Below the pieces are notes generated by a model that worked only from the letters and a program-made list of their open reading frames with translations, made no database searches and had not been told where the DNA came from. This document shows, piece after piece, positions 24,350 to 33,029 of a DNA stretch of 64,000 bases (position 1 is its first letter; every line of letters starts with the position of its first letter). The stretch lies in NCBI RefSeq assembly GCF_001263415.1, contig NZ_LGTE01000006.1, forward strand, positions 1-64,000, given 5' to 3'. A program made the position numbers and the translations under genes. This stretch comes from Thermincola ferriacetica. GTDB taxonomy: Bacteria; Bacillota; Thermincolia; Thermincolales; Thermincolaceae.

Positions 24350-26443
24350 ATGGCCAAAAAAAACGCAAAAAGTTTAAATGGTTTTGGTAGCAATCATCTT
24401 TTTCCCTTTGTTTTATTGTTGCCCCTGCTTTTTTTACCGCCTTTTTTCAGAGGACTTTTTTTTGATAGCGAATCCTTTGTTGCCTATATGTACGCTGCTG
24501 CAGTTCTGATGGTATATGTACTGTACACAAAGGATAATTTTAAATTATCCTTTAACCTGATGGAAGCAGCCTTTACCGGTTTTGTTCTGGCCTGGTTCAT
24601 TTCAATTCTGGCGGCATATGATGTAAGGGAAGCTGTGGGCGATGCCCTGCGAAACCTGAATTACCTGATTATTTTTCTTCTTTTGGCCGCCCTGGCGGAA
24701 AATCTGCAAAAAATGCGCCTGGCCTTATGGACCTTTTTTGTTGCCGGTATCGGAGTAGCCCTGACCGGTTTGGGGACAGCCTATGGAACCTTTGATTTTA
24801 ACGGTGCTTTTGTTGATGGCCTGATTAATTCAACGCTGCAATACCATAATGCCGCGGCCATTTATCTGATGGCTTGCGGGATTATTGGCCTCTACCTGGC
24901 TGCGGTTTCCGAAAACCTCTGGCTCAGGTATTCCGTTTCAGCAGGTAATTTCCTTGTTTTGCTTACAGCCTTTGGGGCCGGTTCCCGGGGGGCCATGTTG
25001 ATGGGTCCGATAGCCTTTGCTTTATTCTTTATCGGTGTGCCCGGCCTGCGGATAAAAACTCTCATACCTTTGCTTGCCGCAGCCATTCCTTTTGCCTTGT
25101 TATCGTCCCGCCTGCTTGATTTCAACAACCTATCCCTGCCCTGGTTATTCCTTTTTATCGGGATGTTTTTGACGTCAGCCATACATCTTGGATTGGATAA
25201 AGCCGTTGGTCGATTGTCGCTTAATATTGACAGAAAAAAAGTATGGACGGCAGTGACTGTTGTGTTTCTGGCGCTGGGCGCTGTTTTGTTCATTTTCAGT
25301 GAGCAAATCATGCCCCAGGGGATCTCCGACCGGCTGCATAATTTTAATCTCCAGCAAAACAGTGTTCAGGAACGCTTTACATTCTATAAAGACGCCATGA
25401 AAATCATCAAGGACCATCCCCTTCTGGGAACGGGTGGCGGAGGGTGGAATGCTGTGTACAGGCAGTACCAGAGCTATCTCTACCATTCTACGGAGGTGCA
25501 CAACCACCCGCTGCAGGTTTGGGTGGAGGCGGGAACAATAGGCTTTGTTTTCTTTATATTGCTATGGTTGGCCGGAGTCGTTACCATAATACAAATTTAC
25601 AGGTCAGCCTTGCCGACAGAGTATAAAGCCCTGGCATGGACTGCTTTCTGCGCCGCTATTGCGTTGGGGCTGCACAGCCTGATTGATTTCTCCCTGTCTG
25701 AAGGCGCTGTTTCCATCCTCTTATGGGGCCAGTTTGGTTTGATCAGAGCCGTGCAGAAGCGTCTCGATAGGCAACCTAAAGCAATAGTGAATTATAGGCC
25801 GGTAGCCCGTAAAGTATTGGGTGGGGTCGTGGCGGTAGCTTTCTTTGTTTGCAGTTTGCTGCTTTTTATTGGTGACAGATATTGGATAAAAGCGACCGAA
25901 GCCTTGCGTTACGGCAATGTCGCAGATGGAAGAGCAGCCCTGGAACAGGCGGTGAAATTTGATCCCCTTAATGCCAGGCTGCGGGTGCAATTGGCCCAGG
26001 TTTACAGTTACGAAGCAGCCCAGAATAAAAACTATTACCTGAACGGAGCGGCCTTAAGAGAGGCTGAAGAGGCTATCAAATGGAATCCTACCAATGCCGA
26101 AAATTATTGGGCTGCCGCGCAGGCCGCTGCCGGCACGGGCCAGGTGGCGGAAATGGTCCGGTATGCGGAAAAGGCGGTAGAGCTGGCGCCTCTGGTCCAG
26201 GCAAATTATGAGCAACTGGCGCTGATATACCTTAATGCAGGAAAGATGTACATTAACCTGAAGCAGCCGGATAAAGCCAGGGAGTATTTGCAAAAGGTCG
26301 AAACCCTTTCGCTGCGGATGGAAGATATCATGGCCACTAAAAATGACATAGAAAAAAGATTCTGGAAAGGGCCGCTTTTGGGGCCTTCCGACAGGTTTAA
26401 CCAGATAAAGACGGAAGCTGACCAGCTTCTAAATAAGCTATAA
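24350..26443 (+). CDS. O-antigen polymerase/ligase-family membrane protein with C-terminal TPR repeats
   Basis: A 697-residue protein. Residues ~15-490 contain about a dozen hydrophobic helices with the Wzy_C/WaaL signature: a large external loop ending GTGGGGWNAVYRQYQ and HNHPLQVWVEAGTIGF (catalytic-type Arg/His neighbourhood). Residues ~515-690 are TPR-like helical repeats (AALEQAVKFDPLNARLR, EEAIKWNPTNAENYWAAAQ, AEKAVELAPLVQANYEQLA). It probably polymerises or ligates lipid-linked glycan at the outer face, with the TPRs binding a partner. Starts after CGGAGG; 16 bases to the next gene. Confidence 0.85.
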   Translation: MAKKNAKSLNGFGSNHLFPFVLLLPLLFLPPFFRGLFFDSESFVAYMYAAAVLMVYVLYTKDNFKLSFNLMEAAFTGFVLAWFISILAAYDVREAVGDALRNLNYLIIFLLLAALAENLQKMRLALWTFFVAGIGVALTGLGTAYGTFDFNGAFVDGLINSTLQYHNAAAIYLMACGIIGLYLAAVSENLWLRYSVSAGNFLVLLTAFGAGSRGAMLMGPIAFALFFIGVPGLRIKTLIPLLAAAIPFALLSSRLLDFNNLSLPWLFLFIGMFLTSAIHLGLDKAVGRLSLNIDRKKVWTAVTVVFLALGAVLFIFSEQIMPQGISDRLHNFNLQQNSVQERFTFYKDAMKIIKDHPLLGTGGGGWNAVYRQYQSYLYHSTEVHNHPLQVWVEAGTIGFVFFILLWLAGVVTIIQIYRSALPTEYKALAWTAFCAAIALGLHSLIDFSLSEGAVSILLWGQFGLIRAVQKRLDRQPKAIVNYRPVARKVLGGVVAVAFFVCSLLLFIGDRYWIKATEALRYGNVADGRAALEQAVKFDPLNARLRVQLAQVYSYEAAQNKNYYLNGAALREAEEAIKWNPTNAENYWAAAQAAAGTGQVAEMVRYAEKAVELAPLVQANYEQLALIYLNAGKMYINLKQPDKAREYLQKVETLSLRMEDIMATKNDIEKRFWKGPLLGPSDRFNQIKTEADQLLNKL

Positions 26444-26459
26444 CTAAGGGGATTAAGGG

Positions 26460-27221
26460 ATGAAAGCGATGATTATGGCGGCGGGGGTCGGTTCGCGGCT
26501 GGACCCGCTCACCCGCACGTTGCCCAAACCTATGGTACCCATTCAGGATAAACCTTTGATGGAGCATATCATAAACCTGTTACGGCACTATGGGATTCGG
26601 GACATCATAGCCAATTTGCATTACCTGCCCGGCGTTATAAAATCATATTTTGGTGACGGGTCTGATTTTGGCGTGAAGTTGCTTTACTCTGAAGAGCAGA
26701 ATCTTATGGGTACTGCCGGCGGAGTAAAAAACAATGAATGGTTTCTGGATGAAACTTTTGTGGTCATAAGCGGTGATGCTTTGACTGATATTGATTTGGC
26801 TGATTTTGTCCGTTATCACCGGCAAAAGAAGGCCCTTGCCACTATTGCGCTGAAAAGGGTTGCAGAGGTGGAACGATTTGGTGTGGTAGTTACCGGCGAG
26901 GCGGGCAAAATAGCGGCATTTCAGGAAAAGCCCAGGAAAGAAGAAGCTCTCAGCAACCTGGTTAATACAGGCATATATATATTTGAACCCGAGATATTTA
27001 AATACATACCGGAGCATCAGGTTTACGATTTCGGCAAGCAGTTGTTTCCCCTGCTGGTTAAGGAGGGATTACCCTTCTACGGTTACCCCATGGATGGGTA
27101 CTGGCGGGATATTGGGACCCTGGAGAGCTACAGGCAGGCCAGGGAGGATGCTGCCTGCGGAAAAGTCAAACTTGGCGCGGCATTGACTAAACCCCGGTGT
27201 CAGCATTCCATATATTATTAA
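26460..27221 (+). CDS. NDP-sugar pyrophosphorylase (mannose-1-phosphate guanylyltransferase-like)
   Basis: A 253-residue nucleotidyltransferase with MAAGVGSRLDPLTRTLPKPMVPI, GTAGGV, VISGDALTDIDL and FQEKP-(x)n-VNTGIYIFEPE. This matches the N-terminal domain of the long mannose-1-phosphate guanylyltransferase/phosphomannomutase fusions found in many Clostridia. The hexapeptide and mutase domains of those fusions are missing: after DAACGKVKLG the sequence becomes atypical (AALTKPRCQHSIYY) and stops. It may be a shortened but active enzyme, since the catalytic domain is whole. Base and sugar are uncertain. Downstream rmlD2 follows within about 45 bases. Confidence 0.75.
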   Translation: MKAMIMAAGVGSRLDPLTRTLPKPMVPIQDKPLMEHIINLLRHYGIRDIIANLHYLPGVIKSYFGDGSDFGVKLLYSEEQNLMGTAGGVKNNEWFLDETFVVISGDALTDIDLADFVRYHRQKKALATIALKRVAEVERFGVVVTGEAGKIAAFQEKPRKEEALSNLVNTGIYIFEPEIFKYIPEHQVYDFGKQLFPLLVKEGLPFYGYPMDGYWRDIGTLESYRQAREDAACGKVKLGAALTKPRCQHSIYY

Positions 27222-27266
27222 ATATTGTTTGGAAACCGCAAAGACATTCGGATAGGGGTGTGGCTA

Positions 27267-28136
27267 TTGAGAATTTTGGTCACAGGCGCTTCCGGTATGC
27301 TTGGCCGGGCATTAATTAACAAGTTACAGCAAACAGGCTTTGAATATATGGCTACAGATGTGAACGATGTATCCTCAGATGTGACTGAGCTGGATATAAC
27401 AGACTTCACCCGTGTAATGTCTGCTGTAAAAGATTATAGACCCGATGTGGTTATAAATGCTGCAGCTTTTACTGATGTTGACGGCTGTGAGGCAGACCGC
27501 GATACTGCATTCAGGGTTAATGCATTGGGGCCGAGGAACCTGGCGGTTGCCTGCGAAGATGTTGGCGCAGCCCTGGTACAAATAAGTACAGATTATGTAT
27601 TTTCCGGCCAGTCCAATACTCCTTATAACGAATACTCCCCGACCGGACCGTTAAATGTTTATGGTTGGTCCAAACTGGCCGGTGAAATGAATGTCTGCCA
27701 CCATACCAAAAGGTTTTATATAGTGCGCACCGCCTGGCTTTTTGGCAGGTGGGGCAAAAACTTCGTCAGTACCATACTGAGACTGGCCAAAGAGCAGCGA
27801 CTATTAAGCGTTGTTGACGATCAAGTGGGTTCACCAACCTATGCGGCTGATTTGGCAAAAGCTATTGTTCAATTGATAAAAGAACCTTCATACGGTATTT
27901 ACCATATTACCAACAGCGGGACATGTTCCTGGTACCGTTTTGCTCAGGTGATTTTGGAAGAAGCAGGAATTGATAACGTGGAATTGCGCCCGGTTTCCAC
28001 CAGAGAAAGTAACCGCCTGGCACTTAGACCCGCAAATTCTGTTCTGGAGAATCACAATTGGGTATTGCACGGTAATGAGCCTTTAAGGCATTATAGAGAG
28101 GCTTTGCAAGAATATATCAAGGAGGAGTCAAAATGA
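27267..28136 (+). CDS. rmlD: dTDP-4-dehydrorhamnose reductase, copy 2
   Basis: A 289-residue RmlD with VTGASGMLG, INAAAFTDVDGCE, VQISTDYVFSG, YGWSKLAGEM, RTAWLFG and the C-terminal ALRPANSVLEN. TTG 27267 is taken as the start because ATAGGGGTG precedes it by about 7 bases and MRILVTGASG then aligns with copy 1; an in-frame upstream ATG (27225) would add an unrelated leader. It ends in the ATGA overlap with rmlA2, as in copy 1. The two reductases keep the same operon position but are diverged, showing that the duplication of the set is old. Confidence 0.92.
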   Translation: MRILVTGASGMLGRALINKLQQTGFEYMATDVNDVSSDVTELDITDFTRVMSAVKDYRPDVVINAAAFTDVDGCEADRDTAFRVNALGPRNLAVACEDVGAALVQISTDYVFSGQSNTPYNEYSPTGPLNVYGWSKLAGEMNVCHHTKRFYIVRTAWLFGRWGKNFVSTILRLAKEQRLLSVVDDQVGSPTYAADLAKAIVQLIKEPSYGIYHITNSGTCSWYRFAQVILEEAGIDNVELRPVSTRESNRLALRPANSVLENHNWVLHGNEPLRHYREALQEYIKEESK

Positions 28137-28891
28137 AAGGTGTTATCCTTGCCGGTGGGACGGGCTCGAGGCTTTTTCCGCTGACAAAGGTTACCAATAA
28201 GCACCTGCTGCCTGTAGGGCGGTATCCCATGATTTACCACCCCATTTTTAAACTTAAAAATGCCGGTATCAGGGAGGTCCTGGTTGTTACCGGTAAGGAA
28301 CACATGGGCGATGTTGTTAACCTGTTAGGCAGCGGCCGTGACTTTGAAATGGAGTTTACCTATCGAGTGCAGGACCAGGCCGGCGGCATTGCCCAGGCTT
28401 TGGGATTGGCGGAACAGTTTGTAGGCAGGGAAAACTGTGTGGTCATTCTGGGCGACAATATTTTTCAGGATGAAATTAAAAGGTATGTTGCCGATTTCGC
28501 CGTCCAGGGGGGAGGGGCCAAAATACTGATTAAGGAAGTACCCGATCCTCAACGTTACGGAGTGGCTGAGTTAAAGGACGGTAAGATTGTGTCTATTGAA
28601 GAAAAGCCCCAAAAGCCCAAGAGCAATTATTGCGTTACCGGCATATACATGTACGATTGCCAGGTGTTTAATATCATTAAAACACTAAGACCTTCCGGCC
28701 GTGGTGAATTGGAAATTACAGATGTTAATAACGCTTATATAGCTCAAAATAAGCTTACTTATGGCATTTTAGACGGTTGGTGGACTGATGCCGGTACTTT
28801 TGAATCACTGTTAAAGGCCAATGAACTTGCCAACGGGTTGGACCTTAAAAAGGCTGAAAAAAATAACAAATTTGAAGAAATGGCAGGGTAG
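28133..28891 (+). CDS. rmlA: Glucose-1-phosphate thymidylyltransferase-type enzyme, copy 2
   Basis: A 252-residue protein differing from copy 1 by only a few conservative changes (KGVILAGG for KGIVLAGG; EVLVVTG for EVLIVTG). All catalytic motifs (GTGSRLFPLTK, LGDNIF, VTGIYMYD) are the same. Its first ~170 bases carry many synonymous differences from copy 1, after which the DNA is almost identical. This points to recent gene conversion of the 3' part rather than a fresh duplication of the whole gene. Coupled to rmlD2 by ATGA and to rmlC2 by a 12-base gap. Confidence 0.88.
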   Translation: MKGVILAGGTGSRLFPLTKVTNKHLLPVGRYPMIYHPIFKLKNAGIREVLVVTGKEHMGDVVNLLGSGRDFEMEFTYRVQDQAGGIAQALGLAEQFVGRENCVVILGDNIFQDEIKRYVADFAVQGGGAKILIKEVPDPQRYGVAELKDGKIVSIEEKPQKPKSNYCVTGIYMYDCQVFNIIKTLRPSGRGELEITDVNNAYIAQNKLTYGILDGWWTDAGTFESLLKANELANGLDLKKAEKNNKFEEMAG

Positions 28892-29365
28892 GGGGTTTTT
28901 GGTTTGGATTTGATAGATGGTGTAAAGATAAAAAGGCTCCGGGTAATTCCCGACGAACGGGGCCGGCTGATGGAGATGCTGCGCTGTGATGACGACTTGT
29001 TTATTAAGTTTGGACAGGCATACATAACGACAGCTTATCCCGGAGTTGTCAAGGGGTGGCACTATCATAAGAAACAGACTGACAACTTTGTTGTTGTCAA
29101 AGGGATGATGAAGGTAGTACTCTACGACAGCCGGGAAGATTCGCCGACAAAAGGGGTAATCAACGAGTTTTTTATGGGCGAGCATAACCCTATCCTGCTA
29201 CAGATCCCGCCTTATGTTTTTCACGGGTTTAAATGTATCAGTGAAACTGAGGCCATGGTGGTGAATTTCCCCACTGAGCCATATAACTATGATGACCCCG
29301 ATGAATTCCGGGTACATCCTCACGATAACGACATCCCCTATGACTGGGCCAGGAAGGACGGGTAG
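28304..29365 (+). repeat. Long near-identical repeat (rmlA-rmlC), copy 2
   Basis: Partner of 21865-22926; same orientation, four substitutions over 1062 bases. Recombination between the copies would delete the metallophosphoesterase, Wzy/TPR, nucleotidyltransferase and rmlD2 genes. Confidence 0.95.
28904..29365 (+). CDS. rmlC: dTDP-4-dehydrorhamnose 3,5-epimerase-like cupin, copy 2
   Basis: A 153-residue cupin identical to copy 1 except Ala to Val in SPTKG(A/V)INEFF. It has the same motifs and the same lack of the usual lysine. TTG start. Here the stop is followed by GGGGATGAATGG and the flippase gene instead of a terminator, so transcription probably continues into the AT-rich cassette. No rmlB (dTDP-glucose 4,6-dehydratase) accompanies either set in this window. 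Confidence 0.75.
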   Translation: MDLIDGVKIKRLRVIPDERGRLMEMLRCDDDLFIKFGQAYITTAYPGVVKGWHYHKKQTDNFVVVKGMMKVVLYDSREDSPTKGVINEFFMGEHNPILLQIPPYVFHGFKCISETEAMVVNFPTEPYNYDDPDEFRVHPHDNDIPYDWARKDG

Positions 29366-29372
29366 GGGATGA

Positions 29373-31028
29373 ATGGCAAAACTGTCCTGGGCAGCCGGTG
29401 CTGGTTTGTCGGTTCAAACTTTATTAATTACATGTTTAGGAAATATACGGATGTTAAAATTATCAACTTTGATTTACTCACTTATGATTTATTTAGGAGT
29501 TTTAATTTTGAGAATTAAAATAGGTTTAAAATCATTGATAAAGTACGCATTAAGTTATGATGACACGAGAGGAGAGGCTAGTCTCCGTATACGGTTTGTT
29601 CATGGAACTTTATGGAGTCTTATTGGTACTGTTACTTCTCGTGTTCTCTCTGCAGTTGCAGGAATTTTAACTGCGAGAATACTTGGTAAGAGTGGGTTCG
29701 GTGAATTAGGAATAATTAATAGCACTGTAGGTATGTTTTCTACCTTTGCTGGGCTAGGTTTGGGTCTAACCTGTACAAAGTTTATTGCGGAACTACGTTT
29801 GACAAACCCAACCAGGGTTGGACGTATAATGGGTTTGACAATGCTTATGAGCTTATTTTCTGGTAGCCTGATGGCGTTAATCTTATTTGTTGGTGCTCCA
29901 TGGCTTTCGGCTTCAATTTTAAATGCCCCAAATCTAGCCCCAGAACTGCGTATTGCCTCCTTGCTTTTAATATCTGGAACCATTTCAGGGGTGCAGACTA
30001 GTTCCTTGGCTGGCTTTGAAGCTTTTAAATATACTGCCCGCATTGGAATTATTCAGGGTTTAATCTCCTTTCCATTAATGATAAGCGGGGTATATTTTCT
30101 TGGGTTACGGGGAGCAGTACTAGCGCTTATTTTAAATAGCATTACAGTCCTAATTTTAAACAAAATAGCATTGAACAAGTTCACACATCAATTTGATATT
30201 CAGCCTATATACAAGGGTGTATTATCTGAATCCAGTGTGTTATGGAAGTTTTCTATTCCTGCAATGCTTTCGAGTTTTACGGTTATTCCGGTTATGTGGT
30301 TAGTAAATACCCTGCTTGTAAACACGGAACATGGTTACGCCCAGTTGGGACTTTTTAATGCTGCAAATCAATGGCGTAATTTATTGGAATTTCTCCCCGG
30401 AGTTATTGGGGCAGTTCTTCTTCCAATGATTTCTGCTAAACCTAACAATAAAAATCTAAAGCTGGAAACTGCCAACTTTCTAGCCAGTTGGGTTTTAGTT
30501 ACAGTTATGGCATTACCATTAATTGCATTTCCAGAGGCTATAGGATTTCTTTACGGAAAAGATTATAATTCAGTACAATATTACCAATCATTGGCGCTTT
30601 TACTGTTTGTTAGTTGTATAGTTTCATATGTTGATGGCATTTCACGAAAACTTGTAGCGAAAAATCTTATGTGGCTAGGGTTTTCCTATAATTTTTTTTG
30701 GGCCTTATTGATTATTGGAGCAGTAACGGTTTTAAAAAGGGCAGGTGCTCCAGGTATAGCAGCTTCATATGTTATCGCATATGTCATTGCTACAGTATTG
30801 TTTGTACCTTTGTATTTACATAAGCGGGTTATGCCAAGAGGTCTGCTTTTGTCAAAAGAGGTTTTGGTAATTTGGATTGTACTAAGCATAGAGACAATTC
30901 TTACTGTTTTAAGAGTTTCTTTGAACCTGAGATTTATATTCTTTTTTGTTTTTTCTGTAACAATGATTTTTTGCTTTTGTTCAATTTGGCGTAAAACAAG
31001 TTCAGACTTAACTTCCTTTGAAATTTAA
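29373..31028 (+). CDS. Wzx-type polysaccharide flippase (MOP superfamily)
   Basis: Flips lipid-linked repeat units across the membrane. Up to 551 residues, about 12-14 hydrophobic helices; the flippase fold begins near residue 75 (HGTLWSLIGTVTSRVLSAVAGILTARILG) and contains GFGELGIINS and the FNAANQWRNLLEFLPGVIGAVLLPMIS block. The first ~75 residues are not typical, and the initial codons are GC-rich host-like DNA that passes into AT-rich DNA around 29415. The true start may be an internal ATG such as 29451. It opens the second AT-rich cassette and is the only Wzx candidate in the window. Confidence 0.85.
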   Translation: MAKLSWAAGAGLSVQTLLITCLGNIRMLKLSTLIYSLMIYLGVLILRIKIGLKSLIKYALSYDDTRGEASLRIRFVHGTLWSLIGTVTSRVLSAVAGILTARILGKSGFGELGIINSTVGMFSTFAGLGLGLTCTKFIAELRLTNPTRVGRIMGLTMLMSLFSGSLMALILFVGAPWLSASILNAPNLAPELRIASLLLISGTISGVQTSSLAGFEAFKYTARIGIIQGLISFPLMISGVYFLGLRGAVLALILNSITVLILNKIALNKFTHQFDIQPIYKGVLSESSVLWKFSIPAMLSSFTVIPVMWLVNTLLVNTEHGYAQLGLFNAANQWRNLLEFLPGVIGAVLLPMISAKPNNKNLKLETANFLASWVLVTVMALPLIAFPEAIGFLYGKDYNSVQYYQSLALLLFVSCIVSYVDGISRKLVAKNLMWLGFSYNFFWALLIIGAVTVLKRAGAPGIAASYVIAYVIATVLFVPLYLHKRVMPRGLLLSKEVLVIWIVLSIETILTVLRVSLNLRFIFFFVFSVTMIFCFCSIWRKTSSDLTSFEI

Positions 31029-31099
31029 GGTGGTATTTTTGGTCTCAAAACAATGTATATCGAGCAAGAGTATCGTATTCATTGGAAAGGGGTTAGAAT

Positions 31100-31831
31100 T
31101 TGAACAAACAACTTATTGAATGGATAAAAATTACAAAAGATTTAAAAATTGAAGATGTTATAAATTTATATAAAAATCCTCACGAATTTCAAGTCGATCT
31201 TAAAAATATTATTAATGAGTACTCAGAAATATATAGGGACATCATAGAAGTGGGTTGCGATACGGGCGTTACAAGTTTAATTTTAAGTGATAAATTTAAT
31301 AAAACTTTGTTAGATATAAATCCTTATGCAATTGAGCTTTCCAAATCAGTTGCAGATAAGCTTAATAAAAAAGTTACTTTTGTTGTCGCAGATATGTTTA
31401 ATATGCCTTTTGAAGATAAGTCATTCGATATAGTTTTTAATTCTGGAGTGATAGAACATTTCGATGCTGATCAAAGAACAATGTTATTAGCAGAATATTC
31501 TAGAATACTCAGAGATAATGGGTTAATTATTATTGGTTTTCCAAACCATTACAGCTTACCATACCGTTTAGCTTATGTTTTACATAAAAAAGTACTATTG
31601 GGATATAATTGGCCTTCTCCAAATGAATTTAAAATCTTCGACATGAAAAATGAAATTGTAAAAAATAATCTTATCCTTGAAAAAAGAGTTATAGTTTCCA
31701 AAAATTATTTGTTTGGTTTATGGAATAAATTTAAACCTGTAAAATACATATTTAAAATTTTAGACAAGTTTATTAATTTTCAAAGTTATTTAACAGTGTT
31801 AGTAATAAGAAAGAATAAAGAAAAAATTTAG
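31100..31831 (+). CDS. Class I SAM-dependent methyltransferase
   Basis: A 243-residue Methyltransf_11/25-type enzyme. Motif I IIEVGCDTGVTSLIL, acidic LDINPYAIELSK, FVVADMFNMPFEDKSFDIVFNSGVIEHF (motifs II/III), and FPNHYSLPYRL. The Cys in place of the usual Gly in G-x-G (GCDTG) is tolerated in this group. TTG start behind AAAGGGG. It lies between the flippase and a GT4 in AT-rich DNA, so the acceptor may be a sugar of the repeat unit or its lipid carrier. Substrate unknown. Confidence 0.82.
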   Translation: MNKQLIEWIKITKDLKIEDVINLYKNPHEFQVDLKNIINEYSEIYRDIIEVGCDTGVTSLILSDKFNKTLLDINPYAIELSKSVADKLNKKVTFVVADMFNMPFEDKSFDIVFNSGVIEHFDADQRTMLLAEYSRILRDNGLIIIGFPNHYSLPYRLAYVLHKKVLLGYNWPSPNEFKIFDMKNEIVKNNLILEKRVIVSKNYLFGLWNKFKPVKYIFKILDKFINFQSYLTVLVIRKNKEKI

Positions 31832-31871
31832 TCTGATTTTATTTGTAAATTTAACGGTAAGAGGAGATTCT

Positions 31872-33029
31872 ATGTTAAAAGTCCTTTTCCAAAATAGGCC
31901 CGATGCTTTTGATATCTTGGGCGGCGATACAATCCAGATGATGAAAACACGAGAACAACTTATAAAATTAGGCATAGAAGTTAATGTCTGTTTAGACGAT
32001 GAACCGGATGTTAGTCAATATGATTTGATTCATATTTTTAATATACAGACTGCGGAGTATGGACTTAAACAGTTAAGAAATGCAAAGAGATACGGGAAAC
32101 CAGTTGTTGTATCCACAATATACTGGGACCTTCGCTATGTAAATCAAAGAGAAGACGTGGTTAGATTTCATAGGTCGAGGTTAATTAGGGCTTTAGCCAA
32201 CAAAAACTGGGAAATATCTTATAGGCTTCTTCAAATTAAGAGATTATTAACTGTTTATAATGTTTTTAGGGATTACAGATTAAGAAAAAAAAATAAGAAG
32301 AAGGCTTATGAAATGCTAAAAGAATCTGATTTGTTATTACCGAATTCTTACGCAGAAACCGAAATTATGGCATTTCAATTTGATGCCCCATGGATTAGGT
32401 CAAAAGCAATTGTAGTTCCAAATGGTATAGAGGTTCGAGAGTATGAGAGTATCAACAAGGCCGATGTAGAAAATCTTGTTGCCCAACTACCCGAGAAATA
32501 TGTATTAGAGGTAGGTAGATTTGAACCATTTAAGGGGCAGTGGCGACTTATCAAGGCTCTAATGGATACTCCGGAAATTCCGCTTGTATTTATTGGATAC
32601 GCCGGGAATAAAATCTACTGGCAGGAGTGTAAAAACCTAGGTGAAAAGAGGGGCAATACTTGGTTTATTGAGGCAGTTCCGCATGATAAAATTGATCTTT
32701 TTTACAGAAAGGCAAAAGTACATGTCTTGCCCAGCCTTAGAGAAAGCCCGGGTCTTGTTACACTTGAAGCTGCCGTTAACGGCGCCAATTGTGTTGTTAG
32801 TATTCACGGGCCTGTTATGGAATATTTCGGCTGTGATGTCTGGTACTGTGACCCCTTGGATATTGGTTCAATTAAAAAAGCAGTATTGCAAGCGTGGGAT
32901 TCACCTTGCACCACGAACCTAAAACAAAAAGTTGTAGAAAATTTTACTTGGATTAAAGCTGCAAAAAAAACGATTGAGGCTTATAAGCATGTCTTATCTG
33001 ATAGCCGAAAGGTAAGTACTTATGAATAA
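31872..33029 (+). CDS. Glycosyltransferase family 4
   Basis: A 385-residue GT-B protein. N-terminus KVLFQNRPDAFDILGGDTIQMMKTRE (glycine-rich loop), DLIHIFNIQTAEYGLKQL, then C-terminal VLEVGRFEPFKGQWRLIKAL, FIGYAG and PSLRESPGLVTLEAAVNG, carrying the E-x7-E-like donor site. An insert of basic residues (YRLRKKNKKKAYEML) lies before the second domain. RBS GAGGAG. Its end overlaps the next gene by 8 bases, although AT-rich composition ends right there, so the cassette boundary falls at this junction. Confidence 0.85.
   Translation: MLKVLFQNRPDAFDILGGDTIQMMKTREQLIKLGIEVNVCLDDEPDVSQYDLIHIFNIQTAEYGLKQLRNAKRYGKPVVVSTIYWDLRYVNQREDVVRFHRSRLIRALANKNWEISYRLLQIKRLLTVYNVFRDYRLRKKNKKKAYEMLKESDLLLPNSYAETEIMAFQFDAPWIRSKAIVVPNGIEVREYESINKADVENLVAQLPEKYVLEVGRFEPFKGQWRLIKALMDTPEIPLVFIGYAGNKIYWQECKNLGEKRGNTWFIEAVPHDKIDLFYRKAKVHVLPSLRESPGLVTLEAAVNGANCVVSIHGPVMEYFGCDVWYCDPLDIGSIKKAVLQAWDSPCTTNLKQKVVENFTWIKAAKKTIEAYKHVLSDSRKVSTYE

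Noticed and set aside
24892-25311. Minus-strand open frame of 139 codons
   Set aside because: Antisense to the Wzy/TPR gene; Arg/Lys/Pro-rich without a recognisable domain.
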